Of a stretch of DNA of 64,000 nt, positions 53,399 through 64,000 are shown piece by piece. Below the pieces are notes generated by a model. That model was given only the letters and a program-made list of their open reading frames with translations. It was not told where the DNA came from and did no database searches. Source of the stretch: Antedon bifida (Eukaryota > Echinodermata > Crinoidea > Comatulida > Antedonidae); the NCBI GenBank assembly GCA_963402885.1, contig OY727094.1, positions 18,602,501 through 18,666,500 on the forward strand, in the 5' to 3' direction. The position numbers and the translations under genes were made by a program. The number at the start of each line of letters is the position of its first letter. Within the stretch, counting starts at the first letter, position 1.

Positions 53399-56300
53399 CC
53401 CTTTGCAAAAAAGCTGTATACGATCCGTATACGCTGAAAACGTATACGACGTATACGGATCGTATACGATTTCACTGTTTACATTATTTCCACTCTGTTG
53501 CTCCACAAAGAGTTGGCGTCGTATACGTTTAGCATACGTAACGTATACGTTGTTTATTCATGATAAGAATATCGTATACGGGACGTATACGAATCATATA
53601 CGAACAAACTAGGCCATTTTATAAATTATAATAGTAGTAATAAGTAGAATAGAGCTAAATAAAACATTTTAATTGTCATTACAACAAATACGTACATAGC
53701 ACCGGCCACTAGTCTATTAGTATAGTAGGAGCTAGGACATAAGACCATATTTATTTCTATTTATTAGATAGCCTAGGCTACCGATACAATTCAAACAACG
53801 TTTTTCGCAAGTCAATAAAATACGCTAAACAGGTATACTACTACTAGGTAGGCCTAGAAAGGACAAGACAATTAAGGGGCCATTTTCACGATGTTGTTTG
53901 CAGTTTTCCTTTATAAAATATGACAGAGGTCAGTAAGTTCAGCCGCCGACGACGACCGAGCGTTGCTCGGTTGCCTACAGTTGCAACTCGTGGTCGACTC
54001 GGCTCTCTGGTGGCCAATCATGCATATCATCGGGTACGTCGTTCGATCTTCTCAATTCGTCACACCACGTGCGAGCTTTGGGTGGTCAAATTACATCGTT
54101 TATGTTAAGCGATATTATTCCGCGACATGTGTTGTAGTATAGCATGGAGATGGAGTAACAATAATTTGGCAAATAATGCCGAAGAGGAAAACCATGATCC
54201 AAAACAGAAGTGGGATGTGTTGATAGTACATTAACATTATATAATAATAATAATAATTATTATTATTTAACTATGAATACAATCGGATTTTGAATATGAA
54301 GTTGATCACTTCCGTAGAAAAAAATTAAAAAACAAAATTAGTGGTTATAGTAAATACAATTATATCGAATTTCAATTTTTTCCCGGTTAAGCGAACAGAT
54401 TGAATTGCTTTCATTTATCTCAGCGGTATTTCTGCTTGGGGATTAAGAAATCATAAAACATGTCTTTAAAAAATAACCACCCTCAACTGTAAATAACAAA
54501 TTAAATAAGTCTACTAAACATTGTTGATTTCCCATGGACCCAACAATACCCCAACTATTTCATTCATAATTGTTTATTTGTAACAGTTTATTTGAAATCC
54601 TTGTCCTTTGTTAATTCAATTGTGTGACAATTAAATTAGATTGTACATGCTGATGCTGTATATTATGTAAAAAGATGAGTCATGTTTATCAGATTTTTGA
54701 AAAAGATCAAAACTTTGAATTCTCAAAATGTGTTCTATATCTTTATTTGGAGTTAGACTCGTACTACATTCATTAAAATGATAAACAAATATCCAGCAGC
54801 CGTGTGTACAGAGGGGGCACAAAAAAACTATTAGCTACTAATATTGTACACAATTTATTACATCCTTTTTTAAGTAACACATATTCAATATTATAGTAAA
54901 ACGTCTATACGTCAATACGTAGTTACGAGGCGGTATCCTCGCAACTAGGCTCATATTAGTTGTTTACCACTCCAACATATGATATGAATAAAGCCTATCT
55001 TATTAAATAGTATCTCGCGCCCGCGCATATACAACAAAAAGTTACAAAGGTTCACATAATTATATTAACGATTTTTTTTTAATTTACGAATTAAATATAT
55101 AAAAATATAATTAAATACCGCTTGGCCTGTCAATGATGGAGGCATAAAAATGGGGGCGTGGGGTACCTTTTTACCAGGGAGATGTAAAATATGTATTTAA
55201 CATTTACCTGGTTTTACTACGTTCGCGTACAATTTATCATTTGGATTTTTTAAGTTACATGTAGGTTATGTTAAATTGTATTCATCAGTGACAACTCTAG
55301 AAAATTTACAGCAATTAGTTCTGATGCCGCAGCCTAAAACAGTAAAATGCTTTAAAACGTCGGAGCTTCTTTTTTTTGTATTTTTGGCTTTTGAATGTTT
55401 TGTTGGCACCCCCTAACTCTGCAACGATGATATCCATAATGCATTCTATTTCCATTTCACCGTTGTTGATTTACTACTAGCTAGAGTATGTTATTAAAAT
55501 AATACAATATAGCCAAATCTAATATATAGGGGAAAGCTAGCTAGCTTATTTTCACAAGACCTAGTTACTCTTAGTTTACTAGAGCTGCTGCAGTACCTAG
55601 TTACTGCATGTTCGATCTATACAATTACAATATGCCTATAGCCTAGCTAGCTAGAAGTCATCGAATTTACTATCTACTTTGGCCTACTGTAACTAGGCCT
55701 ACATCCCATTTTTTATTTTTTTTATGGCGAGTTAAAACCCGTAGCAAAAAAAATCCTGTTGGTCCTTGGACAACAACAATGATGATTGAAAATGAATACA
55801 ACACAGGCACGCTTTGGGCGAATTTATTTGGATCATTCCATATATATAATAGGGAGCCACATTTATTCTACATTTTTATTACATCGTAATTTATGGATTT
55901 TACTTACTCGTTTTAAATTTTATATACTGCGGGCCCAATTTATTATTTATTTATTTCCAAGTACATTAATATTAATTAAAGCACTTTCAAATTAATAACA
56001 GCACATTTTGTATGATTCACTTATTAATGGAACGTACCAAAGGTAAAGAATAGCAGAGGGGATAAACAAGACGGAACAGCCTGGGTGGGTTTTTATGCTT
56101 GATAGAAAAATAACGTCTGTAAAATACAGCACCAATTTTTTTTCATTAGCGAAAACTATGAACTAAATCATCATAGGGAATTTAATGTACATATACCGAC
56201 TGAAAAAAAACCCAAATTGTACACTAATTACTGAAGTCTGGAAGATGCTCCTGCCATCGTAAACGTATGCTATCGTCGTCTTGTTATGTTATGTAAAAAG

Positions 56301-56546
56301 AGGGACAGTCCCTTTTCGCTTGGTAATATGATGCAGTTTGTATACACGCGTACTCGTATCGTATACGGATCGTATAATTAGGAAATTGTTTATAAATGAT
56401 CGTATACGGTTCGTATATGTTTATTATGCGGGCAGGAACTTCCGAATTGACGTATACGTTTCGTATACGAAATGGACTTCCTATACGAAACATATACGAA
56501 ACGTATGTAAATCGTATACGTTCGTATACGGCTTTTTTGCAAAGGG
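53399..56546. mobile_element. 3.1-kb DNA element with CCCTTTGC ends and GTATACG arrays
   Basis: The left end reads CCCTTTGCAAAAAAGC, then TGTATACGA; the inverse right end reads CCCTTTGCAAAAAAGC, then CGTATACGA, so 25 of the first 26 positions or so agree. Both sub-ends are packed with the palindrome GTATAC, mostly as CGTATACG: nine exact copies in 53412-53605 and seven in 56338-56532. The CCC-start end recalls piggyBac elements, but those duplicate TTAA, and the flanks here are GGTT and TTGC. The interior has no transposase; it is non-autonomous. It lies in intron 1 of the importin-alpha-like gene. Confidence 0.8.
53620..56330. other. Interior of the GTATACG element
   Basis: AT-rich, no supported gene. 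A GC-richer patch at 53935-54090 contains CCGCCGACGACGACCGAGCG and an open frame of 62 codons rich in Arg without known motifs. Short poly-purine or AATAAT runs lie at 54241-54270. Confidence 0.4.
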
Positions 56547-56966
56547 TTGCACAGTGAATTGATCACTAATTAAATATTCTGGTAAACAGGAATTTCTTAC
56601 CCATATTTTAATTCAACAGGTACTTGCTTCTGGTGTAAAGTAATTAGAGAAAAGAGAGACATTCCGTGACTGGTAGAAAGAAATCGACATCAACACTTTT
56701 ATTTAGTTACATCCCCAAATTGACAATTGTATATTGTATAATAATGTGAGTGATGGTATGATCGTCAGCGACATACTAAATACACTTTACTTACAGTAGC
56801 TTCCTATGTTTATAATTCGTGTGCTGCCACATGATTTACTGTGCTATTCGATAGATAGCAGCGATAAAATACATTCTATATAATTTTCTTGTGTGTGAAT
56901 ATGTCTTGGCAATACTTTTTATAATCCTTAATGTATCACATGATTTAAATTTTATTTTCTTTAAAG

Positions 56967-57064
56967 TTTTGCGGAAACAAAGAAGGAAAAATGTGGTATT
57001 TTCAAAGCGTGCTCGCTGTGAAGAAGCAAATACAGTCTCAAGCACAACATTTACTGTGGAACAG
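56967..57064 (+). CDS. Importin-alpha/TMCO6-like gene, exon 2
   Basis: A 98-base exon with acceptor TTCTTTAAAG and donor GTAATT. It begins with two bases that complete the phase-1 codon from exon 1 (giving Val) and then encodes LRKQRRKNVVFSKRARCEEA and NTVSSTTFTVEQ, ending in phase 0. The basic LRK.RRK...SKR block is the second half of the importin-beta-binding-like segment and has close counterparts in importin alpha (LRK.K......KRR) and TMCO6. About 21 kb of repeats separate it from exon 1. Confidence 0.6.
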
Positions 57065-58310
57065 GTAATTTAGGCCAAGAAATATTGTTTGTTTTTAATA
57101 GTTCTAAAAAAAGACAAAAAATAATAATAGAACAAAATTTAAATATTACAGTAAAAATTACAAGAGTGTGGAAGTAGGCCATGATAAGTTGTATGCAAAC
57201 TTTAGGTCAGGGCCATCAAGTTGAAATAAACAAGCCTTTCCCCGAATTTTTACAAGGGTTTGTTTTCCATAAAAGGGGAAATAAAATTAACCAAAATCAA
57301 ACTAAACAACAACAAAAAAAGAGAGAAGAAACAGGAGCAGGAGATTTATAAGCTGCAGCAAGAGACTTTTAGGTTAAAGTTAAATGAAGGAAGATTGGGA
57401 AGAGATTTTAATGCTTAATATGTTCTGTAATTTCGGACCATTGTAAAAAATTGATTTGAAATTAATTGAAATTTTTCTTTTAAAATATATGCTTGGTCAA
57501 ATCTTGAAAACACATTGTAAGATTCTGTGGTAATTTAGTGTGTGTGTGAGTGAGTGTTTTTTCACTATTCTCTCTTCTCTTAATCTATCCTGCATACATG
57601 ACTACATCTGTAGTTTTTTTTAGCTCTAGGGTCGGATTTATCAAACTTGCTTAGAAAAAAAACTTTGCCTAAAATCCTTGATTTTGCTTAAGTCAGATTT
57701 ATTAATATATGTAAGCAGAAATATTTGCTTAATTTTGTCTTAAATCTAAGAACACTCTGCCTTAAAAATCTCATTTCTGCAACAGACAAATTCTTTTTCG
57801 ACAACACGATCATGCTAGACCAGAACATCAATTATTCGCAAAGGCATGCTAGTGGGTTTTCCAAGGTATCACAGACGCTAATTAATGGCCTAAAAATTGG
57901 ATAAGAAAAACTAATATTTCAGAATAGGTACCTTTGACCTAGACAAAATTAGAACAGAAGTTATTTTTGTTGTAGGTACTTCCGAAGACCCGTCTGAACA
58001 ACATATAAAAAGTGGAAAAAAAAGGAGATGAAGAAAAATTGCTAATGTACATATAACTAAAATGGCCGTTTCTCTCAATTTCACTCAAATATCAGTATTA
58101 AAGCATCAGATTTTGGCAAATAGTTATTCAACCACAGTCACTAAAAAGTATATTTTGCAAGAAAATATCACTGGAGATAATACAAATAAATTGTTCAACT
58201 TTAAAAATTCAAGATGGTGAATATACTTCAAAATGGCTGCCATTTTTTCTAAAAGGGAAAAGTTTGAGAAAGATATATATGTTCAAATAATTTCATTTGG
58301 CTTCGTATTT
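57065..58310. other. Intron 2 sequence with a coding-like remnant
   Basis: In one plus-strand frame 57305-57420 reads KKREKKQEQEIYKLQQ, then FRLKLNEGRLGRDFNA before a stop; this is coding-like but has no recognised partner and no clear splice sites. At 57628 GGGTCGGATTTATCAA is loosely mirrored by TTGATAAATGCCGTCC at 62998-63013, which may be the ends of a much larger old element. Otherwise AT-rich. Confidence 0.35.
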
Positions 58311-59472
58311 TTGATGAAGTTTCTTTTTTTCTAAGCCAAAAAAGGTATTGTTACATACCACTACAGTTTCAACCTTTCAAGCCTCGTTTCTGGAGAAGAT
58401 ATGTCGATGACATCTTGGCAATCATCCCCAAAGGCACCGTCAATGCTATGAACCATCACATCAACAACATGGACCCTTCAGGTAACATTAAATTCACTCA
58501 CGAACTCATGACAGACAACACTATACCTTTTTAGACACACTCATCACAGTACATGAACAAGGCAACATCACATTCGTTTATAGAAAAACCACTCACACAA
58601 ACCAATACCTTAATTTCAACTCGCATCACCCATTACAACATAAATTAAGTGTGGTCCGTACATTGATGGAGAGATGTGAAAACATTGTTACCACCGAAAA
58701 TGACAAGAGAACAGAAAGGAACACCATACAAAAAGCCCTAAAAGCTTGCAACTACTCGGATTGGTCCATCAAAAGAGTAAAAGAACAAAGGAAAAAAAAA
58801 AAACAACAGGAGAATAAAGGGAATGAAAAGAGAGATGACCAATCTAAAGCAAGAGGGAACGTCTGCATCCCTTATGTTAAAGGCCTATCTGAAAGGATAA
58901 AAAAGAACTATGCTTAAACATCGCATTAATGCCTACTACAAGCCTTTCAACAAAATTCGGGAGATGCTGGTCCATCCGAAGGATAAAATCAGGAAAGAGG
59001 AGACAAGTGGAGTAGTGTACCAGGTCGGATGCAGTAATTGCAGTGCAATATATGTAGGAGAAACAGGCCATTTCAAACAAGACTATCAGAACACAAAATA
59101 GACATCATCACTAACACACCAGGAGGTGTCCGTACCAGAGCAGCCCGTGCTTCAACATCTGCAACGATCCATAAGTCTGCTATTACGGATCACATGGATC
59201 AGAAGAAAGAAACACACCATGAATAGAGACGAAGGAGCATACGAGCTGTCACATATCTATGATGACTTTCTACACCAACAGAGAGAAGCCGGGGCCCCCC
59301 GGAGAAGACCTCTTAACACCACAGAGGGCGCACGTCATCGGAAAATACCCACTGATGATACGAACTAGCTTCGGCCAGCTCATTCACCTGACGATGACCG
59401 ACGATGAAAGGTTGAAACTGTAGTGGTATGTAACAATACTTTTTAGGCTTAGAAAAAAAGAAACTTCATCAA
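58311..59472 (+). mobile_element. Penelope-like retroelement, 5'-truncated, with inverted ends
   Basis: Across three frames the element reads RFWRRYVDDILAIIPKG (reverse-transcriptase YVDD motif), LDTLITVHEQGNITFVYRK, HHPLQHKLSVVRTLMERC, then the GIY-YIG endonuclease segment GVVYQVGCSNCSAIYVGETG and, shifted, RLSEHK. A reverse transcriptase joined to GIY-YIG defines Penelope-like elements. Frameshifts at about 58530, 58915 and 59080 inactivate it. About 67 bp at the two ends (58311-58378 and 59406-59472) are inverted copies: GATGAAGTTTCTTTTTTTCT and ACATACCACTACAGTTTCAA on the left, mirrored on the right. Such end structures are known for Penelope-like elements. Confidence 0.85.
59388..59418 (+). 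ncRNA. Hammerhead-ribozyme-like core at the Penelope 3' end
   Basis: CTGACGA is followed by a GACC...GGTT stem and then GAAAC, matching the hammerhead core CUGANGA - stem II - GAAA. Penelope-like elements are known to carry hammerhead motifs in their terminal repeats. Stems I and III and the cleavage site could not be assigned by eye, so activity is uncertain. Confidence 0.4.
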
Positions 59473-59735
59473 AAAAAAAAAAAAAAGAAAGTTATATAGT
59501 TCTTAACACTTTGATTGCCAAACTGCCAGATCCTTTGCTATTAATTTGTTCTTCGTAGGCCTACAATTGTAAAGCTAAGATCTTTATGATTGTTTTAGTC
59601 TAAATTGCATATCAATCAGATCACATACGTAGTTTTAATCAGCTTAGTAAAAACATTGAAATTGGTTATAACACACCTGGCAAAAAATGCATTTCAGTGA
59701 AACATTATAATCAGACCAGCTTTATGTATAAACTA

Positions 59736-60017
59736 TTAGGCATACCAAAAGATTATGACTTGACATAACATCTTAAAGTTTCTTGTATTGCAGTAAGTTT
59801 GCAATCGCATTGAATAACCTTCAAAAGAGAATCTGGAGCTGATGGTACTGTATATCCGCTGGGAGGGTTCAAGATGATCCTTAGCTTGAACATATCCCAT
59901 TCTTTTGGATTCAAGTTGACACCGACCACTGGAGTGGGGGAATTGATGCGTTGGCACTATGAGTAGGCCCAAACAGCTCCTTCTTGATTTCAGAGATATA
60001 CTTCCAACTAAGTTCAT
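59736..60017 (-). pseudogene. Degenerate coding fragment, minus strand
   Basis: One minus-strand frame reads LRIILNPPSGYTVPSAPDSL and LKVIQCDCKL, another WKYISEIKKELFG. Coding-like runs split over two frames suggest a decayed transposon or retrogene protein; the APDSLLKVIQC.C segment resembles a cysteine-rich tail seen in repetitive invertebrate proteins. Family not assigned. Confidence 0.3.
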
Positions 60018-60039
60018 CTATTACACTTACTGATCGCAG

Positions 60040-60760
60040 TAGAAGGTTGAGTCTTTTTTAGATGGAAGAAAACCTTTGACAGAGTTTGGCATGTGGCACT
60101 ATGGGCAACAATGAACAAATATAACATGAGACTGAAGCGGATCCACACCATTAAGCAGTTGTGCCAAGGTTAGCAACATAGTACTGGTTCAGGGAAATGT
60201 TGGTGAATGGTTTCATACATCAGCTTACCCAAGGTTATCTACGTTCGCCTACACTCTTTAATATTTTCTTCAAATTCATTATGAATGAACCTCTTGCAAA
60301 ACACCAGGGAACACCATTTTCTGAGTGAATGTCAGTTCCGTTTTACAGATAACATTGATAGAGTTAGACAGCAGTGAAGAAGAACTTTCCCTGACGATGA
60401 ACCTGGACAGTATCATCCTCCAGTTGTGGCATAGAATTTAGTTCCGAATACACAAAGATCATGACCAATAGTGAAAGGCCAAACTCAATCAAGATCAAAG
60501 TCACCGGGCATGAGCTTCAGACAGTGAATATCTTGGTTCGACCATCAAAGAAGAGGGCTCAAGAACAGAAGTAATTGCAAGAGCGCCATAACCAACCATT
60601 GCTGTCGCAAAGCTAAACATTATTTGGAGAGCAAAAATAAAAATGAAAATTGGCTATCTGGCCATCTCAATCTTCCTGTATGTCCTTCCTTAGACATTAA
60701 CAACTGAACTATAATGAAGAATCCAGGCCCTGTAAATAGATGCTATAGAACCAGGTTCCC
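60040..60760 (+). mobile_element. Decayed reverse-transcriptase fragment of a LINE
   Basis: With many frame changes the region reads RKTFDRVWHVALWATMNKYN, RIHTIKQLC, then SLIFSSNSL/IFFKFIMNEPLAKH, SEYTKIMTNSERPNSIKIK and STIKEEGSRTEVIARAP-like pieces, in the order of a LINE reverse transcriptase (KAFDRVWH; LFN.F...I; KT.IMTNS; YLGS.I...G). The usual FADD block is lost. Old, inactive copy in intron 2. Confidence 0.65.
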
Positions 60761-61289
60761 TATTTTTTTACCCTTAATTTGCATATTTCAGCTTACCATC
60801 TCCTCCAGAATGGTGAGAGGTTGTGTGGTTGATCGCGTGTGTGTGTTTGTTTGTTTCTACATTTGTTAGTTAGCAGCATTACTCAACAAGTTATTGGCAG
60901 ATCTTTCCAAATTGAAACCACAGATAGATATGTGTTCAGGAACAATTCATTACATGTTGGAGGCATTTCGGATCCCCAATTCTGGACCACTTATTATTAT
61001 TATTATTTTACTTAGGCCATATGTCAAAACTACAAGACGGATCTTTACTACATTTAACCAGTATATATACATATGAGGCAATCTGTACCAGGATCACAAT
61101 TCTGTACCACTTTCATTATTTTTACTAATTTACGTCAAAACTACAAGACGGATCTTTATCACGATTCTTGATCCTTTTTCTCTTTTTATTTCGGAGGTTG
61201 CAACTCTCCGAGTGCCCTTCTAGTTTGCATATGTTTGATTTGTGGAATTCCATATCTCCATCATATGGGAAAACTTAGTCCAAGTATTT
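60761..61289. other. Noncoding spacer
   Basis: No gene recognised. ACTACAAGACGGATCTTTA occurs twice (61029 and 61140), each after CTGGACCACTT/CTGTACCACTT, a diverged tandem of about 110 bp. Confidence 0.45.
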
Positions 61290-62470
61290 CTTACATAGAG
61301 TAATTAAACCAAGTGAGATCAAAGCAGTGTCATATGGTACATCAGGAATAATACTGCTCGTTTTTGGATTCTTTCTAAATTATTTTGTTGTTCAAGAGTT
61401 TGTCCAGTGAACCACAATGGATAATAGGGAGGTTTCGCAATCTTACGAATACAATAACGAAAACGGATACGTCACGCACACGTATTCGTTTAAAAATCTG
61501 TTTCGCATGGCAACGAAATATTGAGGGCGCTGTCCAAAATATGACTGCAGTAAATTTGAGCGAAGCGCAGGCACGTGTTGCTTGGTGCTTGGCTGCCTAG
61601 GCCTAGCGTAACATCAAAGCGAGTGAGGACTTTAAAAACTGCTATTTATCAAAATTGACCTGGCATTTTAGTAAATTACTTTAGTAAATTAGTTTCAATA
61701 AAAGTATAATTATATTATAATCATGAATCATTCCTGAATCAAATGCAAAATGTGCAAAATAGATCAAAAACTATACTCGTTTTGTAGTTACGAATATGAC
61801 TGGTGATATTTGTCAACACGAATACGCTTTACGAATATGAAATGGGGATCAGCTCAAAAGTTTCACAAATGTGTGACGTTTTCGTTATCGTATTCGTAAG
61901 GTTGCAAAACCTCCCTAATAGTGCAGTAGAAATGACGCAAAGCACTTTCATCAAGTCCACAACGCTATAGTTTTAAGAAGAAAAGTCTACAATTACATTT
62001 CATCAGAATGCTATTAATGTGACCTTGTCAACTAAGATCTTGGATGACCACTCCTAACAATTTGGTTTGAGTAACTCTTTCAACAGGGTAATCGCTAATT
62101 GTTAAAGCAGGTAAAAGGGATTTATTGCGCTTGCAACTGACAATCATCCTCTGTAGTTTTCTTTTTGTTAATTTTCATACTATTGACAGTCGACCAACTA
62201 TGAATCTCATCCGTCACAGTTTGGAGCTCGTTCGGTTGTCGCTTTGTGATCCTTTCAGAAACAGTGGTATCATCCATGTATTTGGTAATTGCAAGATTAG
62301 TTGATGAAGATAATGAATAGGACAGGGCCGAGCCACGAGGGAAGCCATGTTGAAAGACATTCTCCTATCTTCACCCTTTGCAATCTTTGACATAGAAAGG
62401 ATTCAATCCATTGGATTAAAACATCGCTAACTTCCATTTTGATTAATTCATTTTCCAAACTTGAAATGGC
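61290..62470 (-). mobile_element. LINE reverse-transcriptase remnant, interrupted by a MITE
   Basis: Read from 62465 downward on the minus strand: MEVSDVLIQWIESFLCQRLQ, VKIGECLSTWLPRGSAL, LAITKYMDDTTVSERITKRQ, LQTVTDEIHSWSTVNSMKIN; then after the MITE (61427-61915) YYPLWFTGQTLEQQNNLERI and QKRAVLF. YMDD is the catalytic motif of the polymerase. Stops and frameshifts show it is inactive. The two halves join properly when the MITE is removed. Confidence 0.75.
61427..61915. mobile_element. 489-bp MITE with TAATA target duplication, nested in the LINE remnant
   Basis: Left end GGGAGGTTTCGCAATCTTAC and inverse right end GGGAGGTTTTGCAACCTTAC, with similarity continuing through GAATACAATAACGAAAACG for about 45 bp. 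TAATA flanks both sides (61422-61426, 61916-61920). No coding capacity. Confidence 0.8.
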
Positions 62471-63296
62471 GTTCTACGAGCACTTTAAAAACGTCAACAA
62501 ATTGTGAAAATGTTGCAAAACATGTCTACTTTTCATCAGGGTGTTTTTGACGCATGGTATTCAAATTTTTCAAATATGTTCACACATGTTGAAACCGTGA
62601 TTGTCGAAATTGATCTGGGCAGAAGTTTGGGTCTTATGCCAAATACAGCCAAATACTTTCATAGTGGTCGTCATGTAGATGAACCATATTTTAAAATGGA
62701 TAGTTTCTCGGACATAAACAATAATAATATGTGGTTTATCGCTATCATGTCCGGTTGAACTTGGCTAACTCTAAGCCTAAACTTATCCATTTTGTTCATA
62801 ATTGAACATGCGTTGGTAAGAAGAAAAAGCTAATGTGCATGCGTAAGAGGATTTTTCGTCTTAAGACATAACTTTCTGCTCGCATGCGCAAAGTAAATTT
62901 TACCCAATTTTTCTGCTAAGGCGGTTTGATAACTAAGCTTAAGTTATTGCTTATGCACTTCTTAAATATTTTAGCTTAAACAAAAATTTAGGCATATATT
63001 GATAAATGCCGTCCTTGGAATCAAAATTTCTAAATGATGTCCATATTCAACACTGCCCTCTAGGGTCAAGGAACATGTAATAAGCAGTCATGGTGGCGAT
63101 GTTTGGAAAAAAAAAGACTGTAAATGGCAATACAATGGCTTAAATTTCGTATTTGAACTTTTTTGTTTTATTTTATTGCAGAAAAAAACATTTTTAGAAC
63201 ATCAAATTTCAGTCTAAATGCGGGAGTCTCTGGCAACAGAAAAACAGAAGTGTTTGCATAATTAAACCTATTAATATAATTAGTATACTTTTACAG
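62471..63296. other. Noncoding stretch before exon 3
   Basis: An 84-codon open frame at 62504-62758 has no known motif. TTGATAAATGCCGTCC at 62998 loosely mirrors 57628. No other feature. Confidence 0.4.
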
Positions 63297-63409
63297 GTAG
63301 GAAGTATTGGACTGGACATTCAAGTAATTGGCAGTGATCATCTTGAATTACTTAAACAACTAAAGAAAGCATTTGCTGAAGATTTGGCAAACATTGATGC
63401 ATTCTTAAG
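63297..63409 (+). CDS. Importin-alpha/TMCO6-like gene, exon 3
   Basis: A 113-base exon after acceptor TATACTTTTACAG, phase 0 in and phase 2 out, donor GTATTA. It encodes VGSIGLDIQVIGSDHLELLK, QLKKAFAEDLANIDAFL and the first two bases of the next codon. The helix-rich, leucine-spaced sequence fits the region between the IBB-like segment and the first armadillo repeats in TMCO6/importin-alpha-type proteins, but this exon alone is not diagnostic. The gene continues beyond the window. Confidence 0.6.
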
Positions 63410-63689
63410 GTATTAAAACTAAAACAATTTATTGATAGCTTTTTGTGATGACAATAAGGAAACTTAATAGTGAGCCCTCTATCTGTCCTGAGGGAAGTGG
63501 GCTTTAAATGCCTGAACAATTTTTAAATAGTTTATTTATTTGTTCTTTCTTTAAACTGAAATACACTTTCAATACAAATGTACTGATTTCCAAAGTGGTT
63601 CAGTAAACATATTTACAACAAAAATAAAAATATAAAAGAAAAACAAAAAGAAAGAAAACAGATATAAAACTATTTACAATTGTGAAGGC

Positions 63690-64000
63690 AAAAAGTTAAT
63701 ACATGATGATTTCTATAGTGAAGATTTAAAAGTTGCCAAAGACATATTATGGAGTTCTGATTTTATGTTATTTGGTAGAGAATTCCATAATTTAGTTGAT
63801 CTATAAACAAAAGTTCTTTTACCCTGAGAGTTATTCCATAACGGAATAGATAAATCATTATTACTTTGGGAGCGAGTGCATTTATTATGGTTATCTACAG
63901 TAAATTGAAATAATATTGTTAAGTATCTTGGAGCTATTTCTTTTAAACATTTAAATAGCATTATAAGAATATTTTCATTCCATTTTTCTGCAAGTCTACT
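63690..64000 (-). mobile_element. 3' fragment of a CR1/L2-like LINE, running off the window
   Basis: The minus strand reads MLFKCLKEIAPRYLTILFQF, then LSIPLWNNSQGKRTFVYRST, KLWNSLPNNIKSELHNMSLA and TFKSSL before a stop. LWNSLPNNIK...S...FK is the standard end of CR1/L2 polyproteins. The frame from 63961 to 63713 has no stop, making this one of the better-preserved tails here. It lies in intron 3 of the importin-alpha-like gene. Confidence 0.75.

Noticed and set aside
53920..54108. 62-codon Arg-rich frame inside the GTATACG element as a possible transposase
   Set aside because: Too short, no catalytic motif and no continuation in neighbouring frames.

Overview
The window is eukaryotic: AT-rich, intron-rich and crowded with transposons. 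It most likely comes from a marine invertebrate deuterostome, probably an echinoderm. That placement is an inference from animal genes with small exons and large introns, CR1-like, RTE-like and Penelope-like retroelements, and abundant AGGCCT/TAGGCCTA palindromes. No bacterial-type operons or CRISPR arrays are present, and most long open frames are noncoding or transposon-derived.

Three host genes can be supported. (1) 330-515 (+) is the last coding exon of a GIT1/GIT2-type ARF GTPase-activating protein. (2) 33266-17048 (-) is a complete ZMAT5 gene (U11/U12 minor-spliceosome 20 kDa protein) in four exons with matching phases; it keeps its U1C-like finger, its CCCH finger and the conserved C-terminal VQWG. 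(3) 35781-63409 (+, running off the window) is the 5' part of an importin-alpha/TMCO6-like gene: three exons with compatible phases and a basic IBB-like N-terminus. Genes 2 and 3 are arranged head to head about 2.5 kb apart.

Between and inside these genes lies a dense layer of repeats. Tandem arrays: a 71-bp palindromic minisatellite (4737-5240), a 43-bp minisatellite of about 61 units in ZMAT5 intron 1 (20812-23455), a strictly periodic 20-bp satellite (24581-25350), a 171-176 bp tandem repeat (26330-27060), an AGCAC-hairpin family (33880-35520) and GGACAACTACC arrays (37251-37556, 37862-42199). Retroelements: a CR1/L2-like LINE (5390-7880), many truncated reverse-transcriptase tails, and a Penelope-like element with a GIY-YIG domain, inverted ends and a hammerhead-like core (58311-59472). 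DNA elements: a PIF/Harbinger-like MITE (19301-19926), a foldback element with 1.3-kb arms (27479-31080), a small foldback MITE (32066-32664), a 3.1-kb element with GTATACG-rich ends (53399-56546) and a MITE nested in a LINE remnant (61427-61915).

The most remarkable locus is 37968-42003: a 4,036-bp Tc1/mariner-type transposon with a TA duplication and inverted ends starting CAGTACAGCTAA. It carries a DD34E transposase and, convergent to it, a spliced three-exon accessory gene whose predicted product has a Tudor/chromo-like segment, an acidic stretch, a PKKRK nuclear signal and a C-terminal coiled coil. Just after the transposase stop codon is a histone-mRNA-type stem-loop followed by a GAAAGA purine element, which suggests replication-dependent, poly(A)-independent 3' processing of the transposase mRNA. 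The transposon sits inside a minisatellite-armed element with an 8-bp duplication, which itself sits inside an older dispersed repeat, so three layers of insertion can be read directly.
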